Shown here: positions 14,901-29,900 of the stretch, one piece after another
How the letters are laid out: every line of letters starts with the position of its first letter
Numbering within the stretch: the stretch's first letter is position 1
Assembly: GCA_029582155.1 (NCBI GenBank)
Contig: CM055902.1
Coordinates: forward strand, 16,787,011 to 16,851,010
Direction: 5' to 3'
From: Panopea generosa
Lineage: Eukaryota; Mollusca; Bivalvia; Adapedonta; Hiatellidae
Length of the DNA: 64,000 nt
Notes under the pieces: generated by a model
What the model was told of the DNA's origin: nothing
Database searches by the model: none
Seen by the model: only the letters and a program-made list of their open reading frames with translations
Translations under genes and position numbers: made by a program

Positions 14901-17900
14901 TATATTAACTGACAGAGTGGAAACCAGTGCAGGAAGTGTTCCTGTATCTATGGAGTAAAGGGTTAATGATACTACATATAAGGTAATAGCTAATAAAAGG
15001 GTAACTCTACACGTGTACACATATTTATTACTGCGACCTGTTCTTGACATGTTTGGACATGATATCTCCCGAATCAGGTTTATTTACTCTAAATACAAAG
15101 CAAGGAATTCTATGCCTATTCCACACTTCGTAGCAATTAAACGCTAAATAAACGGTACTGTGACGTCATTGAAACTTTCCCTGAAGCAACTGACCAATAA
15201 GCGTGCTCAAATGTGGCTTTCCCAGCATAGCTATCTAACGGACCCAATCGGGAGATCCGCTCTACAGATTAAAATCAACTAGATAACTACACTGATAATT
15301 TAGGAAAAACTGTTACAACACATTTCATAATCAATCCATTGAAGATTAATAATAAAATGTGAATGACCTATTACATAGTGGGTTACCTGAGACCAAAATT
15401 TGTATAGAAGGATAGGAAACTTGCATCTCTCTACTAAATATTGATAAAATAACATGCGTATAATTAATAATTTGCCAAATCATTCAAATTTCACAGGGAG
15501 CTGATTTCGTTTACATAAAATGTTAGGAGAATGTAACCTTAGATGTTTTATAATGTTTTTAGCATGCAAAATAATCTTGACTTTAAAATATTGCAGTTTG
15601 AAGTAAAATTTCAAGTACTTTCCTTGATGTTTAAGTTGTACATGTAGTATACAAATTTTATAATCCTAATCACAATTTTCTGAGAATGGTCTTGTTTAGT
15701 AGACACTTTTTTTTTGTTTTTCTGAAATAAATGGAAGTTAAGATATTTGAAAACGAGATTTCGCAATATTTTTAGTAAATACGTGAGTGTTTATAATATT
15801 TCAATCAGTTGCTTTTCCTTCTTTAAGTCCTTGCTGAGACGTAAATTAAAAGTTTTGTTCTAATATAATGGTTAATAGCGAAATAGTGAAACATCAAGAT
15901 GTTAAGTTAAAAGAATGAATGAATTAATTAATTTCCGGTGTATCAACACATTGTAGGTTATTCATCGCTAACAGTCAGGAATATTCCAGGTTCACTCTAC
16001 ATTGTACAAAAACAACAAATTACCATACAGATAAAAAAATCACATCAACAAATGAATATGCAGAATGAACTTAGAACTTTGATACCTGCAGAACTGCAGA
16101 GTTTTAGCAAAGTCTATCGTATTACTTCCTAAAATTGTCACTTCTAACGACACGCATACGCCACAGTGATCTTAATATTGCCATTACTCATATGGCTCCC
16201 TGGAACCACACAGGGGTTGGTAATCAAACCGCAATAATGACCATGACAAAGAATGATATAATGAACATTACACCCATTCGGAGGATTTCTATCCATATGT
16301 AGTGATCGACAGTGATTCAATTCTTACCAAGAACCACATGGGTTAGTCAATTAAATATACCATTAACATCATATAACAAGTGAACGATTACCAAATGCAT
16401 TCATTAAATGAACAATAACTTTTGCAAACATTACTTGAACCTTTCATTTATGAATACATGTAGATATCATTACAAGGGTATATATCACTTTATTTATTTG
16501 TATTCTAACACAATCCATTCAATTATGGTACATTGTTAACCTCAGTTGTTTTCTTCATTCCAGGTATTTAGACAGTAACCTTCTTTTAGCAATTGAGAAT
16601 GGTGCCTTTCCTACACAAATACAGACACTGTAAGTTGTTAAATAGTTTAACATTACCATAACAATATCTGTGTGCTATGTAAACAACTATGCGAGTAGTT
16701 AAACAGTTTAAAATTACCATAACAACGGTTGTGTGCTATGTAAACAGAAATGCAAGAAGTTAAAAGGTTTAACGTTACAATAACAACGGTTGTGTGCTAT
16801 GTAAACAGAACTTTACGTAGTTAAACAGTTTAACGTTACCATAACGACGGTTGTGTGTTATCTTAGCAGTAATGTAAGTAGTTAAACAGTTAAGCGTTTG
16901 TATGCTATGTAAGCAATATACATGATACTATATCGAAATGAAATATACGGTTTGATAGTAACATAAACACATTGGAGTTGATATTATGTAAATTACATAA
17001 AGGATATATTTCTTATTGGAAAATATTATACTAATTACGTTCTTTCGTACTAGTAACACCTTCCTTGTCAACTGGTAGTTAAAAAATCTCTTTGAAATTG
17101 TAAATATATTTATCTGTGGAATTGTCAGCAGTAACGTTTGTAATTAAAAGCCGGGCCCGATTGTTCAGTCGCTAGCGCGTCTGAAAATCAATCTAGGGCT
17201 AGTGAGTTCGATTTCCCGCTTGGTCCAAATTTCCGTGATGATTGATATAAAGCATTGTTTCTCATTGTAATTTGTCTCTCTCCTCTGATTCAAGTGGACA
17301 AGCTATCGGTTACTTGCGGATACTGGTCAACCTTCCAGGATATCAAAAAGAGTGGCTAAGTTAACTGATCGTCTGTCAGGACTCGAAGGTGTTAAAAGGC
17401 GCTAGATATTCAATCAAACAATCATTGTAATTAAATACAACATGTCTACTATTATAATTTCAGATTTAAAATATTTAAAAACAAATAACACATTAAACAT
17501 ATTAGCTATCGGCACGATTACGCCAAGCTGATCTGGATATCTTTGATATTGGTTTCATTTCTTTCATCAGGTAATCAGTTTATCTAAATATTAAGCGCCA
17601 TCTCTATGCACTTGAAAGCTAACAGACGATATACTGACTTAACTATTTTTCCGTTGATTGTGGAAGGTTATTCAGTTAACTGATAACGTTTTCACTTAAT
17701 TTAGCGGTGAGAAACGAATGACTATGAGACGCCATGTCATTTATCAAGCATCACTGAGACTGTGACCGGGTGGGGACTCGAATTCACAACCCCATAAATT
17801 TGTAGTGAGCTCACCGGTTCCGGCTCATGGAAAATCAGATATACATGAATAACACTAATATATAGAGTCTTATAGAACTAATATTTGCTTCGTATTCCAC

Positions 17901-20900
17901 AACATATCAGTAGTATAACTTTGTTTTTCAGATCTATGGCCAACAACAATTTTCGATTTCTTCATAAAAACCCATTCAGCAATCTTGCCAGTCTAAGAAC
18001 ATTGTCCATGTCAGGCAACGAGATCCAGTACATACCAGCAACTGCTTTTGAAAACTGCACATCTCTTATTAACCTGTAAGCTTTAAATGAGTTACTGACG
18101 TGTTTTTTTTAAAAAATGTTAAGTAAAATGAGAGAAATGTTTGAAACCCACATTCTGTATGCATTGGCTCTTTGTAGAACAGTTTCTAAAGGAAAATTAA
18201 ATAATTATGATGTTTATATGAAAATGAAACTCATAATCTCTGTTGAATATAGGTATATAGGTTCAGTTTTGGAAACAAGAATATGTTATAGTTTTATAAT
18301 GAATGTATTTAAGATGGATGTTTTAGACGCTCCAAACTGTTGTATACTGGAATTTCAGAATATATCATCGTACATAACAGCAATTTATATGACTATTCGG
18401 TTACTTTGTCTTAAACTCCTTCAAACCAATTTATTACTTTTATGTAAATGTGTTTAAATATATCACACAAGTTCAAAATAATTCATTAAAATAAATTCCC
18501 ATAACCTATTTTTAGAAATATTTCATTCAAAAATCTTCCTCAGGGAAGAAAATTTGTAACATAAAGTCGAAATAATTCACTCATCAATTTATTTTCGGCC
18601 ACCTGACCTTTATCAAAATTGAAAATTTATTGTAACACCTAAGCAACGTCCATTTTAACAAAAAACAAATGATGTTTAAATGGACGTTACTTGGTTGTAA
18701 TAATAAATTTCAAATAATGATAAAGGTCAGATGGCCAAAATTCAATAATGAGTGAATTATTTCGAACTAATGTGACACATTCACTTCCCCGAGGAAGATT
18801 TTTGAATAAAAATATGTATAAAAATAAGTTATGGGAATTCAATTTATTGCCATCATGTATCGCTTCCATATATATATACAAGATTTGTTTTCTTTGCACA
18901 AATGACTTTGTCATAAACTCCTTTCAATCAGCTTTTTTATTTTCTTACATTTCACTGTACATTTCCAGGTATATGTCCTCCAACAACATCGCGCAGTTAC
19001 TATCGAACCATTTCCCGAATAGTCCTTTGACAGGAGAAGTTTCATTTGCATCCAACGACATAGGCTGGATAGAGGATGGAACATTCGCTCATATTGCGAC
19101 CATATCAAACTTGTAAGGGTGTCAAGTTGATATATAATTTAAAATACAAGATTTAAAAGATGAGCTTTATTTTAAAAAATAATCGTTTATTTTTAAGGAA
19201 ATGAATTTGAATCCCTTGATAGAGGCAAAGTGGTTGAAAGATTGGAAATTAAGACCGGCTTTTCAATAACTATATTGAATACTAAACTGAATAGCTAACC
19301 CGCCAATTTTGTATTTCGAATAGTTTGAGTAACGTTAGTAATTTGTGTAAGGAAGTAACACACAACTTTGTATTGATTGTATAAAATCTAAATAATCTTT
19401 CTTATTCAAATCTAAATTTTAAGGAAATTACGTTGATACCTTTTGAGAAAATACGTAAAATGGCAGGATCATAAAAGATCAAATGTCTGGTTAGTTGTTC
19501 CGTTCAGGATATAACCTACTCTACTTTGACTTTGAGAGATAATAGTTGATTTAACTAATTTCAAATATTGTTTAAACTAAATAGAAAGCTTTGTTTTTTA
19601 CCATGACTAATGAGAGTCCTTTACCAACCATCTGTAAGATTTTCGAAATAGCAATATACATATATTTTACTATATGAAACAAAACTATTAGAAAGCTTAT
19701 TAAGGATCTTTTTTCCATCCAAAAAGTTAAGAATGATATTACAAACAACATAAACTACCTTGTTTTTCATTACTTGTTCAAGATATTTTTCAGTTAACAA
19801 AACATATCTAAATTGCATATAGTATATATTGTATAACACCGGTATTGCTGTAATTAGAGAGGAAAAATACTGTTTAATAACTTAAAGTATAAACAATATG
19901 ATTAGCGATATGGCTTCTTTTATGTGTTGGTTTTTGTATGCACCTGATTAAGAAGGATTCCGCCGGCGCCATATAGTGTTTTCGTCTGTTCGGTAAAGTT
20001 GGTTTTCTCTCTAACTTAAATTAAAGATAATCAATATCATATCTTTACCAATCTAAGTCGAAATGTTTTTTGAGAGAATGTCTATGTCTAGTTCGATACC
20101 CAGTCTAATATCCCCAGTAATTCTGAACTTATGGCTCTTAGATTGTTTTCAATGTTTAAAAATTGGTGATATCCCCTGTTTAACTCAAGTATTTCAAATC
20201 CATCCAATCTTTACCAAACTTGATCAGATTGTTTATTAGCAGAATGTCTAGGTGAAAGTCGATAGCCAGCCCAATCTTCAGTAACTCAAGAGTTATGGTT
20301 CTTGGATTTCCATTTTTGTGCACCATTTCTTACTCGAGTATTTCCCATCAAATGTTCACCAGTCTTGATTTCAATATACATTGGCAAATCTCTCGGTCAA
20401 GTTCAATAACCAGCTCATTCGCTCCAATATATTTTGTGCCATGACCATCGGAATGTTTAAAAATTGCTTTTGTTTTATGTTACTATTTAAGAACTATACG
20501 CCTCATTCCCATCTCCATTTCGAGTTATTTACTTCCAATATTTACTTGGCAAAGTGTTTGGGTAGTATTTTTAATATACTATCCAGATCTACTTTTCTAC
20601 CGTTACCCCTAGAAAGTCTGGAGTTATGACACTTAGATTGTTCAGCATATATACAAAATGAACAATGTCTCGTCTCTAGCTCGAGCAATTTAAAAATTAT
20701 ATTTACCAAACTTGGTCAGATTGTTTACTAACAAATTGTCTAGTTACTCCAGACTTAATGCGTTTATAACAGGAAATCATGTTTCCTCTTTAATTTTTGG
20801 CATTTTATTCCAGTACTTACTATTTTTGTTCAGAATGCGTCTCGATTTGTTACAACGGAGCTACGACCCTCTGATTGTTCTAGATCTGCAAAATTGACAA

Positions 20901-23900
20901 TGTCCCGTTTCTAATAAACGTTTTCCCCAAATCTGCACTAAACCTCATAAAAATGTTCATTGACAATATATCTCTGCGAAATTCGTTGACAATCTCGGTT
21001 TATTTATTGTAACTTTAATGTCATGGCTGTCGTGTGAAAATTTCAATAATATCGAAATCTTTTCTCTAACTCAAGTAATTGTAATCTCACTTTACCAAAC
21101 TTGGTCACAATTTTTATTGACAAAATGTTTAGTTTTAAATTTGTGAAATTTGTTTAGATAATATTGCTAAATCGGCTATATTTGTCACGTGATTGTGATA
21201 TTTCATTGTTTTTTCTTAAATTTGTATAACAACATTATAACCATAACAGTAACAAACATCCTCCATGCAGATTGCGAAACACTTAAACAAAGAAAATATT
21301 CATTACTGCGAAAATTCCGAACAACAAGTTTAGAAAATGATCTTATTACGTACAAGAATGAACGAAAGCCTTTAAAAACATATGTAAATTAAAAAAAACG
21401 ACAGTATGAAACAAACAAACGACAAGATTTAATAGATTCGCGTACCGATCCCTCTTCTTTTTGGAAAAAAATTAAAGAATCAAAACAGTTTTCTCATCAA
21501 AAGTATAATATATCGGATGAAGAATGGATTGACTATTTCTGTAAACTTTTATACATTGAAGACAACTCGAATATTGAACTTGATTTACAAGATTATAATG
21601 CTTTGATAAATATTGACATCACCGCAGACGTGCTAAATGACCCGATTACAGACGCAGACATTATTTCAGGAATCCGGAGATTGAAATCCGGTAAGAGTTC
21701 AGGCCCTTCTGGAATCGGAGCAGACTTTTTTAAAAATACGGAAACTGAAGTTGTCCCATATCTAAATACAATATTTAACAAAATCTTAGATAGCGGTATT
21801 TATCCAGATGCTTGGTCAGAAAGTATTCTAAACCCAATACACAAATCCGGATTAAAAGACGACCCAAATAATTACAGAGGAATTTCGCTAATAAGTATTA
21901 TGTACAAAATATTTTCTAATAATGCTACGCAAAGAATTTACAGTTGGGCTGAACGTGAACATAAGATTGATGAGGCGCAAGCAGACTTCAGATCTGGTTA
22001 TTCTGCAATAGATAACATCTTCTCCTTACAAGCGCTTGTACAGAAATATATTTCAAAGAAAGGAGGGCGTTTTTACTTTTTTTTTTCGTAGACTTTAGCA
22101 AAGCGTTTGACACTTTAATTCATAATAAATTATTTAATAGTTTTGTGCGTAAAGGCATTCATGGTAAAATTTTATCTGTATTTAAATCTATGTATAGTAA
22201 AACTAAATGTTCCATACGTACGCCAAATGGCATTACTGATCCATTCCCATGTAATATTGGAACGAGACAGGGGGACATAAGTAGTACTGTTTTATTTTCA
22301 CTTTATATCAATGACCTTTGTACATTATATAGAGAACGCTGTGGTACTGGAATATCTGTCTCTAATGATATACCTGATATCATGTATTTATTATTTGCTG
22401 ATGATGTAACAAGCGTAGCTGAGACTGCGTCAAAGCTACAGATTCAACTAAATGTATTAAATGATTTTTGCATTTCTACAGGCATGAACATTAATCTTAA
22501 GAAAACTGAAATTATTGTATTTAGAAATGGTGGCAGACTTCGTTTATATGAAAATTGGTCGTACAGAAGATATCTCATAAAAACAACGTCGTTATATAAA
22601 TTCATGGGCATTCTGTTGACACCCAAACTGTCGTGGACTTCCGCCAAAAGCAAACTTGCGACACAGGCCAAAAAAGCTATATATTCTATTCGAAATTATC
22701 AAAGGCCATTTGGACGATTTTTACATAATGAACTATTTAAATTGTTTGGTTCAATGGTAAAACCTTTATTGTGTTATGCATCAGAGATATGGGGTTACGA
22801 ATATTCAAGTGAAATTGAGTCAGTTCAAGCTGATTTTTGTAAATACTTTTTAGGTGTTAATAGTTCTGTAAATAATAGCGTAGCGCTCGGCGAGTGCGGA
22901 AGGCTTCCTTTGTGCGTTACTTATCATAAAAATTGCATTAAGTACTGGTGTAAAATAATACATATGCCAAATTACCGATATCCAAAACATTGTTATAGAA
23001 TGCTTAAAGATTTAGATGATGTTGGAAGAAAAACTTGGGCTTCAAATGTCAAGAAACTATTGTTTCGATATGGATTCGGGTATGTTTGGATTGCACATGA
23101 AGTGGGGGATATTAATATGTTTATTTTAGCATTCAAACAACGACTATCAGATTGCATGACCCATTACGGACATGGTAGTGTTGCAGAATCTACACGTTGT
23201 GACACTTATAAGTATTTCAAAACTTTATTAAATTCAGAAAAAATATCTTTGTATTGAAATTCCTTTTTTACATAAAAAATCTCTTGCCCGTTTTCGATGT
23301 TCTAGTCACAAGCTCAAAATAGAAACTGGTCGCCACGAAAATATTGAAAGACAAGACCGAAAGTGTACATATTGTTATATTCATGCGAATATAAACGTTA
23401 TAGAAGACAAATATCATGTATTTTTTCTGTGTCCGAGATATGCGGATCTGAGCCTACAATGTTTACAGTCTTGGTATTCCGTTGAAAATAACTTAGAAGA
23501 TTTTTATCAGCTACTACAACTAAATGACACCTTCAAACTTAGGAATATAGCTGAATATATCCATTTTATTTTGGTACGAAATGAATCACAATTATAATAA
23601 AAAAGAATATTGTAAAATATTTCCACATAAATTGTATGCCATATTTCATTTCATATTTTGACACTTCTCAATGTTTTTAAATAATGATATGTATTTTTGG
23701 CCGGAGGCCTCTATTAACGAAATAAAGGATTTGTAATTGTATTGTATTGTATTTATACAAACTGTAACAGGGACTTGTCAAACAATAAGTTGACAACACT
23801 ACCTACCGGCGGTGATTTTGCTGACCTGTCAGTCTCGAACAGCCTTGACCTCTCAAATAACAGAATAAGCATTTTGCCAACCGATGGTTTCAAGAACCTG

Positions 23901-26900
23901 CAAATAGGGTTAAGCTTGTAAGTAAACTTCTTTTTAACGTAAATTTTAGACACACGACAATGTTGGACTAGAGCATAGAAAACATTCGATAGTGCTCAGG
24001 TCTCATATCAATATATAAACATTTCAACATTTTATATGGATAAATGATATCTTAGTATTATTACTTAACATTTTATTTTTAAGAACTTATAAACAGTTTT
24101 TAATAATACGTTTAAAGATGCATCACCTATAACTTTATGTTTAGTAAATGATGGGAAGTTTATTGAATCACAAAGAGTATGGTCCCATTCGAAAATTATG
24201 GTTGATTACATCGGCGATACAGGTGAGACCTCTTTAAAGGTCATTTGTGGCCATAGTGGTCTAAGACGTCGTCTCAAGATATATTACCTCTCGCCACTGA
24301 GGTCGTATATTCAATTGCAGCTCGGTCCCAAAACTTATGTGATTTTTTTGTTTAACCAGTTACTTACGGACGGACGGTGGTTCCACTTAAATCTATTTGA
24401 GCTATTTTTGATTTGCCATAAAAATACCATATATGACCACAAGTATTCAAAATAAGATGCCTTTCATTCTTTTATCAGAGTAATGCCCTTCTGTAAAAAA
24501 AAGTAATGGTCTCCACACAAAAGTACTATGTGGATACTTGTATAATTTCAAAATTAAAATGTTTTAATATATCACAATTGCCAGACTTCATCACATGTAC
24601 AAAATATACTAACTGTAGTTCTCAGTTCCAGCAACTGACGCAAAAATGACGACTTTTGCTCCTACCACTGACCACGTGGTACTAGTTGTCAAAGTATAAA
24701 CATAATGTAGTGTTTACATAGACATCGTTTGTTTGTCTAAGGGAAATGGCGACGTAGCAACCAATATCGATCGCTGATTGTACTATCGACTTGTTTGAGT
24801 GACGGCCAGCGTCACGTCAATTATACTAAGAATACTTTTGCGTCTCTCTTTCCTAAAATGGCGTCTATTTATGACATAGTTCAGACAGAAATAAAATGGA
24901 AAATCTCTATGAATAATGTCTGCTTTTAAGGATACTGGAGAACAACAACATCTCAGAAATCAAAGCATACGGGTTTAACGATGTAACAGCTGATTATATA
25001 AGTATGTCAGGGAACCCCTCACTGAACACTCTGAATTCGTACTCCTTCAACATGGTAACATTGAATAATGACCTAAATTTGAATGGATTAAGCTACACTA
25101 GCGTTCCGACGAAGACATTCCACGTGGTATCAGCAAACAACATATACATGCAGTCCGGGAAGATATCATCCATAGGAACAGAAGCGTTTTACAACGTAAC
25201 CTGTATACGCGTGTAAGTATGCTGTTTTCGTGTATCTTAAAATGTATGTATATACATGTATATCTATAGTGTGCGATTCATGAATATTTCGTGTTTATCC
25301 GTCAATTAACTTTCGTTGTTCAAAACGGAAAAGTTACAACATTTACGAGTTTATTAAATAAAAAGAAGAACAACTTTCTTTCAGAAATCTTGGTAGCAAC
25401 GCAATCAATACCATATCCGGGCCTATTTTTGGAGGCGTGTCATCCGTTTCAAATCAACTATATCTGGATTCGAATGACTTGACGGGCCTCAGTTATGACG
25501 CTTTTGATGGCGTAGAGATTGGATACATTTATCTTGAGAACAATCTGCTGACGTCATTTCCTCATGTGATATCGACACAGACCCCATATGCAATGTAAGT
25601 TTGGTTTCGTAAGTCAAATCTACCAAGACGTGACCAGTCGACCTTTGAATTGGAGTTGTAAACTTTAAACGAAATCCCCATTCTAAAATTTGACAGCACT
25701 AAATACTGCTTTGCGACCGTTGCATCGTCATTCGGACTCTTTCTAAGATGAAACAGTTTCTATTACTGGTAAACCTGTATAACAGATCAAAATGAAATTA
25801 AAATGAAATCACGTGACTCATTTTATACGTCACACAATATTAAAATATCCTGATATAGTCACTGTCAAGGAATTAATTTCATTTTTAAAGAATTTTTAAT
25901 TAAAACTGTTTAAGAAAATTGTTTATCAATTGATCGGTCATTTGTTTATACGGGAAACGTAAGTAAAAATGACCAAGCCACTCATTTTAATACAATCCTT
26001 CTTCCGTGGCGTAGTGGTTAAGGCGTCCGCCTCGGAAGCGGGAGGTCGGAGGTTCTAATCTCGGTGAAAGCACTTTTTTCGGATGCGTCCGGTTGTTTAC
26101 CCAGTAGTTAGTTAAATTGAGTGGTACCAAATGTTTAACAGCTTGACGCCTGGCAATGGTAGCTTTCGGGAAGTAACTGCGTACAACACAAAGGTGTCTC
26201 ATAAGCCCAGTGTGGCTGGCCCTTTCAAAAGGGTTGACAATGTAATAAACAAACACTTTACTTTTACAAACTATGCATTTACAGAAATCTCGCGAACAAC
26301 CTTCTTACACAAATACCGGCTGGTTCCCTGGACGGGCAGACGGATCTACAATATCTCTACCTACACCAGAATAATCTACAGAACTTAGAAGCAGGGCTAT
26401 TTGACTATCTGACCAAATTGAGTGTATTGTGAGTACAGTGTTAAATCAATATTTGCATTCTGTTAAAAATGATAATTTATCGTCATTTAAAGAATGGTGA
26501 AATCACCCTTCTGTTCGCCGATTCGACCGTGCGAGGTCAAATTTGTCCCGATCATTAATTGCTGAAAGCGTACACATTTATGTATTTTTTAATATGTTAT
26601 GTGTAGAGCTATAAAATTATGAAATACTGATTATTTTCGATAATGTTCAGCGTCAGTAAAGTATTACAGGTTTTCTAACACCTTCTTTTCGGCGTATTTT
26701 TCTGTAAAATAATGGTTTCCGATCAATGGCTTATGGAAGGGGTACATGCATTTAATTATTTGGTGTGAAGCTGTACTGAATAGATAAAGAAACACCGGGT
26801 GCATTTCAGAGTCTAGTGAGATATTACTTTACAAATTATTTTGGTATATCAATTAGTTTGCATAATGTGCAATTAATAACCATTCAGTCATTCATGTATC

Positions 26901-29900
26901 GTTAAATTATTTAATGATTTGGTGCTGACAGGTCCTTGCGAAGAAATGAATTACAAACTTTACCAGATGGCTTGTTTGATAACTTGCCAGCCCTCAAGAC
27001 ATTGTATCTTCAGTTCAACGAGATGACGCACTTCCAAGGTCTTCCGAATAATCCTCTAATCACTGTACTCAACTTGTATGGCAACAGCATAAAAACTATA
27101 GAAACGTCTGCATTTTCAACTCTGAGTCAACTTTCTACACTGTAAGTATTTGGGTAACAGATGTGTATGTGTAACATCAATCAATTTCACCTTCTCATAT
27201 TTCCTCTTCTTTTGTTTCGTTTATACTATACTCTATCCCTACTGTCAGTTCTTATATCTATATAAATAAGTTATTTCACTATGTTACAAACAATATAATT
27301 ATGATATGGTTATCTTGTTGGTAAATTTACATTAACTTTGTTGCTGCCTGATCATCTTTTCTCAATTTACTTAGTTGTTTCTAAAGTGTAGCATACATCA
27401 CTAAATATAATAATTATATACGTTTTACAAAGACTTGACGTATAGAAGGATATGAATCTTGGATCTCTTGACTAAATGTTGATAAAACAGCACAAGAAGG
27501 ATTAATTATTTGGCAAATTAATCATTCATAATCCACAGGCAACTGAGTTCTTTTCAGAAACTGTACGTTGTATGTATTCTTAGATGTTTAAACATGTTTC
27601 AATCATACAAAATGATCTTGAATTAAAACTATTGACGCTCGAAGGAACATTTCTCGTAATTTGTCGTTATTTTAGCTGCTGCAAAAACATTTTGTCATCG
27701 GAAGCACTTCAACAATTTTAAACGTAAATTGCTAGGACTGGTATTGTTTTGATGAGAATTTCATTCTGCAATGTAAGAATTTTGATTTGTATTCCTGGGA
27801 TGCATGGAAGTTAAGACGAGATAATGCGAGACTTGCGTGAATATACGATCGTTCACAAAATCGGATGCATTTCCTTCTCTATATAATTCCTTGGTTTTAC
27901 ACACTAATCAACACATGTATAAGTATATAACCAAATGTTTTGTTGGCAACATTAAAACCTAAAAATATTTTTCTTTAAATTTTCCTTTTTATCAATTGAA
28001 GATTTAACCATAGTCGTTCAACATCAAACAAACTTAATTGTAAAAACACGTTTTCACAACACACTGTTGAACTTGATCCTCCGATTTTAAAATCGCCACA
28101 ATAAAACGCATATATTTTGGTGTAAAAATCAGGAATTCTGTTTAAAATCATCTAAATCTTACCTAAACCTCAGATACAAAACAAAATGTTTTTAGGTTAA
28201 AAATGCCTTTTTACAAACACTATTTTAAAATAATTTTCTAAAGCAAAGGTAGCTAAGCAAGGTACAGGGAACCATTTCAACCACTTTTTTAGGTTTGTCC
28301 ATAGAGCAGTATGAATTTAAGTTCAGTAGAATGTATATATGGCATAGTCCTCAATTTTGTGGAGTAACCTATATATTTGTATAACATGAATGTTTTTAAA
28401 ATCGAGGAATTAGGGAGAAACTTACCTTTTTCAATACGTCTCACTACACAGTTACGCCCCTTTATTCCCACGGTAACATGATTCTTACGCTTAAAAACAA
28501 GGCCTATGTAAAATGGTTCATAGTATTTGTGATTTCTTGCTGCAGATGAGCAAACTTTGGTATAGCAAATACTACAATAAGACATAATGGTGTTAAAAAC
28601 GTGACTTTTATAGGATTTCAACATTTGCATGCATTTATAAGCATTTGAAGACTTCTTTTTTCAAAAAGTTCCAGGGTGTCACTGCACCCTTTTTAAAAAA
28701 AAACACCAACGTTGTCAACCTACCAGTTATTGTTCATTTTTAAGTAGGTTTACATTCCTGCTATGAAAAAAAAATCTCTATGTCGAATTCTATTTTTACC
28801 ACGGATATCCTAGACCTTATTTTATATAAAACAAAGAACAAAATTCAGCTGTGTAGTGAGACCTTCAAGTTCCTTGATAAAATGTAATATATAATGTACA
28901 AGAATTCCTTTATGTAATGTACGTTGATATTCAATACAGATATAAGGATATTTATATCAGTTTTATTATTATATACTTATTTTTTAGCCCGATTTCAGAG
29001 TAAATAGTGGCAATGGATAGGATTGACTGCATTAAACATAGCATATATTTGTATATATAAATTATGCCGGCGGTCTATAGTTGTTTCCATCATTGACAGA
29101 TTAACTTAAGAAAACGTAAAATCGAAAATCGATAGAACATATTTCGTTACCTGACTTCCACCATTAACTACTATTTTACTTTTACTTCTTTTTCTTAGTA
29201 TGTCAATGGTTTTGTATACTTTTAAATAATATATATATTGAATATAGTTCCACCAGTTAAAATATAAAATATAATTTCGAACGTTTATTTTCAATACAGA
29301 TATAAGGATATTTATATGTTTACACATTAAATACTTTTTGTATTACCCAACGAGATCTTTGTCTTACAGCCAACTTGGCAACAATAACTTGGAATGTTCG
29401 TGTCAGCTAGTTGAGACGTTGGATGCCGTCGCTTCAGCAATATCTTCAGCCTCTTGCAGCTCACCCTCATCTGCAACTACTGCTTTATTTGCATCGACGG
29501 ACTCGGACTCGGATCTTTACTACGCAAAGGACAAAACTATCAGCTACTCTGTGTTTACATGTAGTACGTGTACCAATTATCGTTAATACATCTGTGACAT
29601 TTTCATGTTTTACGTAGTTGTATGATTTCTATTGTCAATTACTATATCAATCCTCATGCAAAATGTTCATAAGTTACCAGGTTGTTCTCCTCTGTCCGTA
29701 TATACTTGCATGCATACAAGTGTATCTTCCATTTCAATTACCGCCGCGATGGTCTCATTAAAAGTGACACCTTTACAACAATAATCACCGGATTAGAGTC
29801 GTAAGGAATTGGTACCATTTTCCTAAATTATCAGAAATAAAAGCAAGATTGAGATTGATTCAAACCAATCGGTAGCCCTTCCAAACAAACAATGCTTTAT

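Noticed and set aside
15938..16132. 64-residue plus-strand frame near exon 13
   Set aside because: Not LRR-like and not bounded by phase-2 splice sites; exons 12 and 13 join without it.
18116..18457. 113-residue plus-strand open frame after exon 14
   Set aside because: No domain, no splice signals in phase, AT-rich composition of an intron.
26002..26075. Possible true tRNA gene
   Set aside because: Box-like motifs are present, but the ends do not form an acceptor stem and it reads on into a repeat body.
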